Positions 1 through 8,553 of a DNA stretch of 64,000 nt are shown one piece after another. The DNA comes from Rhodoblastus sp963704565 (GTDB lineage: Bacteria > Pseudomonadota > Alphaproteobacteria > Rhizobiales > Beijerinckiaceae), in the NCBI GenBank assembly GCA_963704565.1, contig OY969917.1, forward strand, positions 496,001 through 560,000, written 5' to 3'. A program made the translations under genes and the position numbers. Within the stretch, counting starts at the first letter, position 1, and each line of letters starts with the position of its first letter. The notes under the pieces are model-generated. The model saw only the letters and a list, made by a program, of their open reading frames with translations, was not told the DNA's origin and made no database searches.

Positions 1-1
1 C

Positions 2-3000
2 GCCTTTGTCGCCGCCGATCTCGCCCGCGCCGTGGCGAAATCGGGCGAGGGGCGCTCTTGCGCGCTCCTCCATGTCGCGCGCGACAGCCAGCGCCTGCGC
101 GCCTTTCGCGAGGCGCTGGCCTTCGCCGCGCCCGACGCGGAAATTCTGGAATTCCCGGCCTGGGACTGCCAGCCCTACGACCGCGTTTCGCCTAATTCCG
201 CCATAGCCGCCCAGCGCATGACCGCCCTGGCGCGTCTCGCCCGCACCCGCTCCTCGCTGGAAAAGCCGCGCATCCTGCTCACCACCGTCGCCGCCCTGTC
301 GCAGCGGCTGCCGCCGCGCCAGGATATGGCGGCAAAAAACTTTTCCGCCGCGCCCGGCGCCGCAGTCGATCTGCATGAGCTGGCCGCCTGGCTCGACGCC
401 AACGGTTTTTTACGCGCATCGACGGTCAGGGAGAGCGGCGAATACGCCTTGCGCGGCGGCATTGTCGATCTCTATCCGCCGAGCCTGCCCGGCCCGGTGC
501 GGCTCGACTTTTTCGGCGACGTGCTGGAGACCATCCGCGCCTTCGACCCCGAAAGCCAGCGCACCACGGCGCAATTGCGCGCCCTCGATCTGGTGCCGGT
601 CAACGAGGCGCCGATCCTCACCGAGACGATAAAACGCTTCCGCCAGGGCTATATCGCCCATTTCGGCGCCCAGACGCGCGGCGACAGGCTTTATGACGCG
701 GTGAGCGAAGGCCGCCGTCCGCCCGGCCTCGAACATTGGCTGCCGCTGCTCTACCCCAGCCTCGACACGCTCTTCGATTATATCGACGACGCGCCGCTGC
801 TGCTCGACGCGCAAGGAGAAGCCGCCGCACACGAGCGCTTCGCGCAAATCCAGGATTATTACAAATCGCGCCGCAGCGTTTATGCCAGCGACCCGGCCGG
901 CAGCAATTACAAGCCGCTGCCGCCGGACGAGCTTTACCTGTCGCCGGACGAATTCGCGCGGGCGCTGGCCAATGCCGCGACGGCGCGTTTTTCGCCTTTC
1001 GCCGCGCCCGAGGGCGCAACAAAAGTGATCGATTGCGGCGGCGCGCCGGGGCGCAATTTCGCGCCCGAGCGCAATGACGAAAACGCCAATGTCTTTCAGG
1101 CGGCGGTGGACCATATCCGCGCCTTGCAGGGCGAGGGCAAAAAAATAATCGTCGCCGGCTGGACCGACGGCTCGCGCGAACGCCTCGCCTCGGTGCTGGC
1201 CGAACATGGGCTGAAAAAGCACGAGCTTGTCTCTTCGCTGAGCCAGGCCGTGGGCCTGCGCGACGCCCGCGTCGCCTTGGCCGTGATCGGGCTGGAGGCC
1301 GGTTTCGTCGCCGGCGATCTTGCGGTCATCGGCGAGCAGGACATTCTGGGCGACCGTCTCGCGCCGCAGCGCCGGCGCCGCAAGCGCGCCGAAAATTTTC
1401 TGGCCGAGGTTTCGGCGCTTTCGGCGGGCGATCTCGTCGTCCATGTCGATCATGGCGTCGGCCGCTTCATCGGCCTCAAACATATCGAGGCGGCGGGCGC
1501 GCCGCACGATTGCCTGGAGCTGCATTATTCCGGCGGCGACAAGCTGTTTTTGCCGGTCGAGAATATCGAGCTTCTGTCGCGTTACGGCTCGGAAGATGCG
1601 GAGGTTGCGCTCGACCGGCTTGGCCATACCGCCTGGCGCGAGCGCAAGGCGCGGCTGAAACTGCGCATCCGCCAGATGGCGCGGGGGCTGATCAAGATCG
1701 CCGCCGCCCGCATGTTGCACGCGGCGCCGAAACTGACGCCGCCCGAGGGGCTTTACGAGGAATTCTGCGCCAAATTCCCCTATGACGAGACCGAGGACCA
1801 GCTCGGCGCGATCGACGCGACGCTCTCCGACATGGCCTCGGGCCGGCCGATGGACCGGCTGATCTGCGGCGACGTCGGTTTCGGCAAGACCGAAGTGGCA
1901 TTGCGCGCGGCTTTCGACGCCGCGATCAATGGCCTTCAGGTGGCGGTGGTCGTGCCGACGACGCTGCTCGCCCGCCAGCACTACAAGAATTTTTGCGCAC
2001 GTTTCGCCGGCCTGCCGGTGCGTCTGGCCCAGATGTCGCGCATGGCCGGCGCCGCCGACATGCGCGCCGCCCGCGCCGGGATCGCGGACGGTTCGGTCGA
2101 TATCGTCATCGGCACCCACGCGGTGCTGGGCAAGACTGTCAGTTTCAAGAATCTCGGCCTGGTCATCATCGACGAGGAGCAGCATTTCGGCGTCGGCCAT
2201 AAGGAAAAGCTGAAAGAACTGCGCGCCGAAGTCCATGTGCTGACCCTGTCCGCGACGCCGATCCCGCGCACCCTGCAACTGGCCCTCACCGGGGTGCGCG
2301 AACTCTCGATCATCGCCACCCCGCCGGTCGATCGCCTCGCGGTGCGCACGTTCGTCACGCCCTTCGACGATCTCATCCTGCGCGAGGCGCTGTTGCGCGA
2401 GCGGTTCAGGGGCGGGCAAAGCTTTTTCGTCTGCCCGCGCCTCGAAGACCTCGACGACGCGGCGGCCTGGCTGCGCCAGAACGCGCCCGAGGCGAAATTC
2501 ACCGTCGCCCATGGCCAGATGGCGGCGACCGAGTTGGAGGAGCGCATCGGCGCCTTTTACGACGGCAAATATGACGTGCTGGTCTCGACCAATATTGTCG
2601 AATCCGGCCTCGACATTCCGACCGCCAACACGCTCATCGTCTATCGCGCCGACATGTTCGGCCTCGCCCAGCTCTACCAGTTGCGCGGGCGGGTGGGGCG
2701 CTCGAAAACCCGCGCCTATGCCTTTTTCACCACCCCGGTCAACAAGACCATCACGCCGCAGGCCCAGAAAAGGCTGGACGTGCTGCAATCGCTCGACACG
2801 CTCGGCGCGGGCTTCCAGCTCGCCAGCCACGATCTCGACCTGCGCGGCGCCGGCAATCTGCTCGGCGACGAACAGTCCGGCCATATCAGGGAAGTCGGCT
2901 ACGAGCTTTACCAGCAGATGCTGAACGAGACGATCGCCGCGCTGAAAGCCGGCGGCGGGGAGACGGTGGAAGAGACGTGGTCGCCGCTGATCACGCTCGG

Positions 3001-3436
3001 CACGCCGGTCACCATCCCCGAACATTATGTCGAGGATCTCGACCTGCGCCTGCAACTTTACCGCCGCTTGGCGACCCTGGACGAAGAAGCCGAGATCGAG
3101 AGTTTCGCCGCCGAAATGATCGACCGTTTCGGCCCGATGCCGGACGAAGTGAAGCAGTTGATGAGCCTGGTCGGCGTCAAGGCCTTGTGCCGCCACGCTC
3201 ATGTCGAAAAGGTCGAGGCGGGGCCGAAGGGGATCATCGTCGGCTTCCGCAACAACAGCTTCGCCGATCCGGCCGGGCTGGTGCGCTATATCGCCAAACA
3301 GGGCGTCGACGCCAAGGTCCGCCCGGACATGAAAGTCGTCTTCATGGGCGATTTTACCCGGGCCAAGGACCGTTTGGACGGGGCGCGGAAGATTTTGCGC
3401 GATTTGGTGCGGATCGCGGAGAAGAAGGGCGCGTGA
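2..3436 (+). CDS. mfd: Transcription-repair coupling factor Mfd (5' end cut by window)
   Basis: Mfd is the ATP-dependent DNA translocase that removes stalled RNA polymerase from lesions and recruits UvrA. The reading frame is open to the left edge, leaving 1144 residues; the family usually has about 1150-1170, so only a short N-terminus is missing. A GTG at base 32 is inside the frame and is unlikely to be the true start. The UvrB-like N-terminal part is followed by the RNA-polymerase-interacting domain (VVHVDHGVGRF, near base 1440). Helicase motifs follow in order: GDVGFGKTEVA (Walker A, near 1870), DEEQHFG (motif II, near 2172), SATPIPRTL (motif III), NIVESGLDIP and QLRGRVGRS. The C-terminal TRCF domain ends at a normal stop. 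Family assignment is certain. Confidence 0.97.
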   Translation, partial: AFVAADLARAVAKSGEGRSCALLHVARDSQRLRAFREALAFAAPDAEILEFPAWDCQPYDRVSPNSAIAAQRMTALARLARTRSSLEKPRILLTTVAALSQRLPPRQDMAAKNFSAAPGAAVDLHELAAWLDANGFLRASTVRESGEYALRGGIVDLYPPSLPGPVRLDFFGDVLETIRAFDPESQRTTAQLRALDLVPVNEAPILTETIKRFRQGYIAHFGAQTRGDRLYDAVSEGRRPPGLEHWLPLLYPSLDTLFDYIDDAPLLLDAQGEAAAHERFAQIQDYYKSRRSVYASDPAGSNYKPLPPDELYLSPDEFARALANAATARFSPFAAPEGATKVIDCGGAPGRNFAPERNDENANVFQAAVDHIRALQGEGKKIIVAGWTDGSRERLASVLAEHGLKKHELVSSLSQAVGLRDARVALAVIGLEAGFVAGDLAVIGEQDILGDRLAPQRRRRKRAENFLAEVSALSAGDLVVHVDHGVGRFIGLKHIEAAGAPHDCLELHYSGGDKLFLPVENIELLSRYGSEDAEVALDRLGHTAWRERKARLKLRIRQMARGLIKIAAARMLHAAPKLTPPEGLYEEFCAKFPYDETEDQLGAIDATLSDMASGRPMDRLICGDVGFGKTEVALRAAFDAAINGLQVAVVVPTTLLARQHYKNFCARFAGLPVRLAQMSRMAGAADMRAARAGIADGSVDIVIGTHAVLGKTVSFKNLGLVIIDEEQHFGVGHKEKLKELRAEVHVLTLSATPIPRTLQLALTGVRELSIIATPPVDRLAVRTFVTPFDDLILREALLRERFRGGQSFFVCPRLEDLDDAAAWLRQNAPEAKFTVAHGQMAATELEERIGAFYDGKYDVLVSTNIVESGLDIPTANTLIVYRADMFGLAQLYQLRGRVGRSKTRAYAFFTTPVNKTITPQAQKRLDVLQSLDTLGAGFQLASHDLDLRGAGNLLGDEQSGHIREVGYELYQQMLNETIAALKAGGGETVEETWSPLITLGTPVTIPEHYVEDLDLRLQLYRRLATLDEEAEIESFAAEMIDRFGPMPDEVKQLMSLVGVKALCRHAHVEKVEAGPKGIIVGFRNNSFADPAGLVRYIAKQGVDAKVRPDMKVVFMGDFTRAKDRLDGARKILRDLVRIAEKKGA

Positions 3437-3524
3437 AAGCGTCGACGAAACGGTCTCCGTATTTTTTTCCTCGGTGTCCGTCCGACGATATTTCGTGGGA
3501 ACGCAAGACGTTGCATGTTTACGC

Positions 3525-3613
3525 GGTCATTGCGAGGAGCGAAGCGACGAAGCAATCCATGCAGCCTTTCAACAGGTTGGGAGGTGGATTGCTTCGCTCC
3601 GCTCGCAATGACC
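3525..3613. repeat. Palindromic intergenic repeat downstream of mfd
   Basis: An 89-bp element opens with GGTCATTGCGAG and closes with its exact reverse complement CTCGCAATGACC. Much of the interior also pairs (GAAGCAATCCA against TGGATTGCTTC), giving a long imperfect hairpin. The wording is typical of short, non-coding palindromic repeats dispersed between genes in Rhizobiales and other Proteobacteria. It could act as an mRNA end structure for mfd, but it lacks a clean T-run. Confidence 0.75.
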
Positions 3614-3667
3614 GTTCTGCATTCCGGCGGCGCTTTACCAAATCCCCAATTCTCGTCATGCGCTGGA

Positions 3668-3817
3668 AAACCGCCTCTGCTGGTCGGCGCCTTTCTCGTC
3701 GTCGCGGGTCTTGTCGGCTTTACTAATTTGATGGCCTGGCAGGCCGAGCGGGAAGTTCCGCCAAATGGCCGATTCGTCGAGATCGACGGGCAAAGGCATA
3801 TATGGCATGTGGGGGCT
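3668..3817 (+). pseudogene. N-terminal remnant of an alpha/beta-hydrolase gene
   Basis: This frame encodes a hydrophobic leader (PPLLVGAFLVVAGLVGF) followed by NGRFVEIDGQRHIWHV. The second part is the usual first beta-strand region of alpha/beta hydrolases, just before the oxyanion HG motif. Similarity stops abruptly where the lipase gene on the other strand ends. The likely start codon is out of frame with the recognisable part, so the piece may also be frameshifted. Its matching C-terminus appears about 1.3 kb downstream. The call is by pattern recognition; a homology search would be decisive. Confidence 0.5.
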
Positions 3818-4732
3818 CTATCTTTGGTCTGACGCCTCGAGCACGGCCTCGAGAACCTGCGGCGCGCGCAAGAGCCCGAAATGGCCGGGAAGGGCCAGCA
3901 CGGTTTCGCGCGCGCCGTCAAGACGCGCCGAATCCCGGGGAACGACGAATTCGTCGCGCGCGCTCCAGATGGAATGCGTCGGAACCGGCGGCGGGCGGCT
4001 GTTGAGCTCGCGCAGCCACGCCGATCCAGGCTCCATCTGACGGGCGTCGCGCCCGAGGCCCAGAAGGGCGAGCTTCGATCCATGGTGGGGCGTTCCGGTC
4101 GTGATGAGCGCCGCGACGCGATCGCGCCCGCGCCGCGCAAGATAGGCGCGGGCGATCAGACCGCCCATGCTATGGCCGACCAGCACGACCTTGGCGGCGC
4201 CGGTCGCCGCCAGCAGCCGCTCGACCTCTTCATCGAGGCGATCCGCCAATTCGTCTATGCCGGCGAAGGGCGGATCGAGCGTCGCGCTGGCGGCAAGGCG
4301 ACCGGCGGCGCGCAGCCGGTCCTGGAGAGGCCGCCACATCGCCTCGTTGCAGCAATAGCCGGGGATGAGCAGGACGGGCGTCGTCCTGGCCGAGGCTGAC
4401 GGCAAAGCCGCCTCCCGCCGCCACAGCCGCGCGAAGGGCTGGAGCACGACGAAGGTTTGCCAGAAGGCGAACAGCTCCTCCAGGACCGCGGCGATGCGCC
4501 GGGCCAAAGTCGCGCTCGCCGCCGGGGGCGGAGGGTCGCGCGCGCTCAATCCATAAGCGAGCAGCGGCGTCGCGATCTGAAAGGCGACGAGCGCGAGCAT
4601 GAAGACGAGAACGCCGTCGCCCACGTCCCAGGCTCGGGCGGCGACGGCGCCGGAAACACCGGCGAGCGCGACGACCAAGACGAACGCCAACTGAAGCAAT
4701 CGCGCCATCATGGCTGTCTCCGCCGCGCACAA
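3818..4732 (-). CDS. Alpha/beta-hydrolase, triacylglycerol lipase/esterase type
   Basis: A 304-residue protein with two hydrophobic N-terminal segments (roughly residues 9-33 and 40-62), which suggests membrane anchoring with the catalytic domain outside or facing the membrane. The domain opens with TPVLLIPGYCCN (oxyanion region), then carries the nucleophile elbow VLVGHSMGGLIARAYL with the Ser of GHSMGG. ITTGTPHHGS is typical of bacterial lipases. A plausible acid residue (SARDEFVVP) and a catalytic His (LPGHFGLL) lie near the C-terminus. A second Met eight residues in is an alternative start. Substrate is unknown. The gene is inverted relative to its neighbours and sits between the two ends of a broken hydrolase gene. 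Confidence 0.8.
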   Translation of the reverse strand: MCAAETAMMARLLQLAFVLVVALAGVSGAVAARAWDVGDGVLVFMLALVAFQIATPLLAYGLSARDPPPPAASATLARRIAAVLEELFAFWQTFVVLQPFARLWRREAALPSASARTTPVLLIPGYCCNEAMWRPLQDRLRAAGRLAASATLDPPFAGIDELADRLDEEVERLLAATGAAKVVLVGHSMGGLIARAYLARRGRDRVAALITTGTPHHGSKLALLGLGRDARQMEPGSAWLRELNSRPPPVPTHSIWSARDEFVVPRDSARLDGARETVLALPGHFGLLRAPQVLEAVLEASDQR

Positions 4733-5079
4733 GCCGCAGCCGACGAATGACCCGCGTCATTGCTGAAACGCCTTACCATGGAGACAGTGCCCGGATTGGA
4801 AGCGCATTGACGAGACTCATCCGACATTTCCCAGATGACCGGCCCTTCTGAACGCCTTGGATGGACGATAAGCCCGGCTCTGGACTCTCGGCAAGATCGA
4901 CAGCGCCACGACCGGCCCAAAATCCTCGTGGCCCGCAAGAAACTCCCCGTTCGGGCGTGGATGCCGCCCTCCCGCCCCACATCAGGGAGCACCTGTCCTG
5001 TTGCCAGACCGGCCGGCGGTCAGGGCGTCCCCCTTCAATATCGTGCCGGCGGCAATGGCCGCAACACTGCGATGGCGTC
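4733..5079. other. Stretch without a supported gene
   Basis: About 350 bases between the lipase start and the C-terminal hydrolase remnant. Several short frames are open on both strands, but none has a recognisable motif, a convincing ribosome-binding site or protein-like composition. It may hold degraded coding sequence from the disrupted hydrolase gene. Confidence 0.4.
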
Positions 5080-5241
5080 CTGGATTATCGCGCCCAGGGC
5101 GAGGCGCTGAAGCGCGAACTGCCTGCGACAGAGCTGATTTTGCTCGCGCATGGCGGCCATATGCTGCCGTTCACCGAGCCCGCGCAAACGGCCGAATTCA
5201 TTCGCGTCATGGCGGCGCGCGCGTTTCATCAGGCGCGTTAG
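5080..5241 (+). pseudogene. C-terminal remnant of an alpha/beta-hydrolase gene
   Basis: The frame encodes DYRAQGEALKRELPATELI followed by LLAHGGHMLPFTEPAQ and a final helix. This is the standard end of an alpha/beta hydrolase: the acid-residue strand, the catalytic His in GGHM and the last helix. No N-terminal half is contiguous with it. Taken with the N-terminal piece near 3.7 kb, it looks like one gene split by insertion or rearrangement. Upstream residues in the same frame do not look like a hydrolase. Confidence 0.55.
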
Positions 5242-5255
5242 CTGTGAGCTTGCAT

Positions 5256-5358
5256 TAGAGCCTTTTCCGTTCCTTCGGAATCGGAAGAAGTCTCTAACTC
5301 ATTATTTTAACGCATATTCTTGTCCAAAAAGTCTGCAACTTTTTGGGAATATGCTCTA
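5256..5358. repeat. 103-bp dispersed repeat, copy 1
   Basis: This element is bounded by TAGAGC and its reverse complement GCTCTA. It contains two internal palindromic stretches: GCATATTC paired with GAATATGC, and TTCCGATTCCGAAGGAACGG. A nearly identical copy in the same orientation lies at 14932-15034, and an inverted copy at 28525-28627. Only a few positions differ among the three. There is no coding potential; it is a short mobile or REP-like intergenic element. Confidence 0.9.
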
Positions 5359-5803
5359 GGTCGTCCATCCGGACCGGACCCAGGAAAGTGGAGTTGCGAC
5401 ATTTCACGCATTCCCGGAGGCCCGGATCAACATCCGCAAGAATGCCCGTTTGACGCCGTGCGGTTGCGAGGACTCGGCGCGCCATCGGGGTTTCGCCGCT
5501 CCGCCCGACGGCGAACGAGATCAACCCAAGTGGACCACATTCGTCAGGCCGCTTCATATCGGCATGCGCTTGTCGGCGCACGGCCAGATCGTTCCGAACG
5601 ACAACAGGGCCCTCGCAATTGATAAAGTTGACAAATATCCGCCGGGCCGCCGCTCGTGATCCGAGATGGCCTTCTTCGGACGGATCGGATAAAAGCAGAT
5701 TCATCGACGCGCCTCGGGTCGCTCCAGACGGCAGGTCGCCGATGGGCGCGTCGCCGGAGCGCCGGGCGTCAGCGTCGAAAAAAATTGATCGAGAAAACAT
5801 AAG
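5359..5803. other. Stretch without a supported gene
   Basis: About 445 bases between the 103-bp repeat and the methyltransferase gene. A 178-codon frame is open on the minus strand, but it runs through the repeat, lacks a recognisable domain and has no good ribosome-binding site. Base composition becomes more AT-rich towards the methyltransferase. I see no RNA gene or clear promoter. Confidence 0.4.
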
Positions 5804-6634
5804 ATGACGAATTGGAACGAATGGCCGCAATGGAGCGGGGATGACGTTTTTCGCACGCCTCGATTCCAGTTTTCATGCTCAGTGAAGGATTATTCGCTCA
5901 AAACGAATAAAAATGAAATTGCTCTGCTGAAAAATCGAGAATTTCTTGAGCTTTACCGTGATATTGTTTTTAATGAGCCTGTCAGAACGATTTTCGAGCT
6001 TGGTTTTTTCCAGGGCGGCATGCCGCTTTTCCTTGCTGACATGGTCGCGCCTGAGAAGATTGTCGCGATCGACTGGAATGCGCCATCCGAAGATCTTCTC
6101 GACCTGATCAAGGCGAACGGACTCGAGTCGTCCGTGAAATTGTTCGGCAATATCGATCAGGCCGACACGAAAAAAATCCGTTCGATTCTCGATGACAGTT
6201 TCGGCGAAGAGCCTGTCGATTTGATCATCGACGACTGCTCGCACTTCTATGCGCAGACCAAAGCCTCCTTCCAGGCTGCTTTCGGCTATCTGAAGCCGGG
6301 CGGAAAATATATCATCGAAGATTGGGGATGGACCCATTGGCCGGGGCATCCTTGGCAATCGCCCGAAAGCCCATTCGGGGACTCCACTTCGATGTCGAAT
6401 CTGATCTTCGAGCTCATCATGGCTTCGGCCAGCGCCTCGGGAATCATCGCCGGCGTCAATGTCGTGAACCCCGCCTGCGTGATCGTGACGCGCGGCGCCG
6501 GCCTCGCGCACAAGGAGCCGGTGGATCTGGCCGCGATAACCCACCTGGCCGGCGATCGGCGCGCGCAATTGATCGTCGCTCCCGCCGCGGAGCCGCCGGG
6601 TTTATTGTCCCGAATCCGGGCGAAGCTGGGTTGA
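5804..6634 (+). CDS. Class I SAM-dependent methyltransferase
   Basis: A 276-residue protein with a Rossmann methyltransferase core. FELGFFQGGMPLFLAD (near residues 64-79) is motif I for SAM binding. KIVAIDWN is the acidic residue after strand beta-2, VDLIIDDCSHFY is motif IV, and LKPGGKYIIEDWG is the post-IV strand. It resembles the Methyltransf_24 and cephalosporin-hydroxylase-like group often found in surface-polysaccharide or natural-product loci. The acceptor is unknown. The 5' half is clearly more AT-rich than the rest of the window, which suggests horizontal acquisition. The ribosome-binding site is weak. Neighbours are transposase debris and a sugar-type acyltransferase. Confidence 0.78.
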   Translation: MTNWNEWPQWSGDDVFRTPRFQFSCSVKDYSLKTNKNEIALLKNREFLELYRDIVFNEPVRTIFELGFFQGGMPLFLADMVAPEKIVAIDWNAPSEDLLDLIKANGLESSVKLFGNIDQADTKKIRSILDDSFGEEPVDLIIDDCSHFYAQTKASFQAAFGYLKPGGKYIIEDWGWTHWPGHPWQSPESPFGDSTSMSNLIFELIMASASASGIIAGVNVVNPACVIVTRGAGLAHKEPVDLAAITHLAGDRRAQLIVAPAAEPPGLLSRIRAKLG

Positions 6635-6825
6635 ATCGGGCCAATCCTGGTTCCGGCATGCGCGATTTCCCATGCATCTTCCTGAAAAGTTTAGTCGTTT
6701 CAGAGAGGAATGCGCCTCAAGAAAGCCGGATGGCGGAGCGCTCCGGCCTCCATGTTCTGCGAGCGCTCCAGCGAGCGCGGCAGGGTCGCCCACTCGCGGA
6801 AGGAGGAGTTTCATGGCTGACGAGT

Positions 6826-7114
6826 CGGATCGACGCGAAGGTTGAATGGCGTCCGGCCGAAATTCATCCGCGCGTCGGATTTCATCGTCACCAACATGGC
6901 GCGACCGGCCGAGAATGTGGTCGCCTTCCACAACACGCGCGGCACATGCGAGCAATGGAAAAAGGTGGGCAAGGGCGCGATCAAATGGACGCGGCTTTCC
7001 CGCCGTTCCTTCGCCGCCAACGGAGTTCGTCTTCAGCCTGACGCGTTCGTCTACAACCTCGGCAACTTCCTGCGCACGCTGGCGACGCCGGAACCGGTCA
7101 AGGACTTGATCATC
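6826..7114 (+). pseudogene. IS1380-family transposase remnant (C-terminal, frameshifted)
   Basis: Two adjoining frames together read as the C-terminus of an IS1380-type DDE transposase. The first gives DAKVEWRPAEIHPRVGF. After an extra T near 6880-6882 the second continues FIVTNMARPAENVVAFH, then GKGAIKWTRLSRRSFAAN and YNLGNFLRTLATPE. All are hallmark segments of the family. No N-terminal half, catalytic region or terminal inverted repeats are visible nearby, so this is a dead fragment. It abuts the 3' end of the acyltransferase gene on the other strand. Confidence 0.85.
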
Positions 7115-8285
7115 ACGGCCGCTCCTCCATCATTTTCTTTTTTGGCGTCACAAAACGACGGAGCGCGGCGAAAGCGAATTGTCCGCTCGGACCGCAAGCC
7201 ACAATACGCTTGCCGAGGGCTTGCCCGGGAACCTCGACTAATTTGTACGTCAGCCACGCGAGAGGTACGACGGCGGTGAACGCAAAGGCCCAGGCGAGAA
7301 GAGCCTTAATGACAGGTTCGACCGAGAGCGCCTCGATTTTTGGAATAACAGGCGAAGCATAGATTATGAGCGGGTGAACCAGATAAAGGCTGAAGCTGAT
7401 CGCGCCAAGGAATAACATGAAGCGGTTGACGATGATCTTGTTCGGCCTCAAAGCTTGAGACGTAACGAGCAGGCCAAACGCGACCGCCCAACCGGCGACG
7501 GCGGTGATCGGGGGAGGCGCGTTGCTGAAATCGCTCTTCGGCATCGTATCCGCGGCGACGTTAAGAAAACCAACGGCAATGGCGACGAAAAGCAATATAT
7601 TGGACCATTTTTCGGGCCGGCCGGTGGCGACCAATCGGGCAAACAGATGGTACGACAGCATGCCGAAGATAAAATACGGCATGTTGTTGAAAATATTTGC
7701 CCAATAAAATAGTTGGTATTTTAGGCCGAAATGTTCTGCGGTTTTAAAGAATAAGTAGCTGACGCAAAGCGCGACAAGAAACGAAAAGATCGCTTTCGTC
7801 ATGGAATTTATGTATAATATCAGTAGAGGTAGCAGCGCATAAAAAATCATCTCCGCACCGATGCTCCATCCTGCCGGTACGATGCTATTCTGATAGCCAG
7901 GAACTAGCCCGAAGGTGAAGGGTGTGTTCAGTAAATACTCGAGAGGCGTGTAAGGAGCGCCGCCAAGCCTGCGTATGTACAAGGTCCAGGCCGCGATCAT
8001 GATATAGAAAAGGGGAGCGATGCGGAAAAACCGCCGAACGGCGTAGCCGGTTTTCCATCCTGGCTGGTCGTTGCGACCGGAATAGCCATAGGCAAGCGAA
8101 AAGGCGCTGATCACAAAAAACAGAGGCACGCTATAAGTGCAGTACGCCACGAAAGCATTCAGGGGACTTGGTAATGTGACCACATAGATTCTCGTCGCGT
8201 GCAGCATGAGAACGGCCGCTGCAGCATAGCCCCTCAATGCCTCGATGCCGGAAAGCCTGTTTTTGTTTGTCATGTCCCAGTTCAA
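7113..8285 (-). CDS. Membrane acyltransferase, OafA/YrhL (Acyltransf_3) family
   Basis: A 390-residue polytopic membrane protein with about ten predicted hydrophobic helices. The N-terminus (IEALRGYAAAAVLMLHATR) carries the conserved R of the ALRG motif and the proposed active-site His of Acyltransf_3 proteins. RRFFRIAPLFY is the next conserved loop. Such proteins move acyl groups, often acetyl, onto extracytoplasmic sugars such as O-antigen, exopolysaccharide or Nod-factor-like lipids. Translation may start at 8285 or four codons later (MTNKNRL). Base composition is lower in GC than flanking housekeeping genes. It sits in a region of fragments, so its original cluster has probably decayed. 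Confidence 0.85.
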   Translation of the reverse strand: MNWDMTNKNRLSGIEALRGYAAAAVLMLHATRIYVVTLPSPLNAFVAYCTYSVPLFFVISAFSLAYGYSGRNDQPGWKTGYAVRRFFRIAPLFYIMIAAWTLYIRRLGGAPYTPLEYLLNTPFTFGLVPGYQNSIVPAGWSIGAEMIFYALLPLLILYINSMTKAIFSFLVALCVSYLFFKTAEHFGLKYQLFYWANIFNNMPYFIFGMLSYHLFARLVATGRPEKWSNILLFVAIAVGFLNVAADTMPKSDFSNAPPPITAVAGWAVAFGLLVTSQALRPNKIIVNRFMLFLGAISFSLYLVHPLIIYASPVIPKIEALSVEPVIKALLAWAFAFTAVVPLAWLTYKLVEVPGQALGKRIVACGPSGQFAFAALRRFVTPKKKMMEERP

Positions 8286-8299
8286 GCCATAAGGCTTCT

Positions 8300-8542
8300 C
8301 ATGTTCGCAAGGTGATGGATTTTTTCCATAAGCATTCCCTTGCTGGAGATTATCTTATCGTCGAGGACGGCATTATTTCGCTGATCATGGACGAGGCGGA
8401 GTTCGACGGGGGCCCTCTCATGGCGATTCGCGCCTTCATGGCCGACCATCCAGGCCTTTATGAGGTCGATCGCAAGCGTTGCGACCGTTTCGGCAAGAAT
8501 GTGACGTGGGATCTGAACGGCTATATTCGCCGTATAAGGTGA
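8300..8542 (+). pseudogene. C-terminal fragment of a cephalosporin-hydroxylase-like (CmcI) protein
   Basis: The frame encodes GDYLIVEDGIISLIMDEAEF, then GGPLMAIRAFMADHP, a YEVDR segment and NVTWDLNGYIRRIR. This order matches the C-terminus of CmcI-type SAM-dependent enzymes common in surface-glycan clusters. The SAM-binding N-terminal domain is absent. The remainder upstream is occupied by the acyltransferase gene on the opposite strand, so the fragment begins abruptly. I judge it a truncated gene. Confidence 0.6.
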
Positions 8543-8553
8543 CTTGTGGGCGG

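Noticed and set aside
410..3202. A 930-codon open frame antisense to mfd
   Set aside because: It lies opposite a certain gene. Its composition is Arg/Gln/Ala/His-rich, as expected from the complementary strand of GC-rich codons, and it has no motif or ribosome-binding site.
5294..5830. A 178-codon minus-strand frame upstream of the methyltransferase
   Set aside because: It runs through the 103-bp repeat, lacks a ribosome-binding site and family motifs, and overlaps the methyltransferase start.
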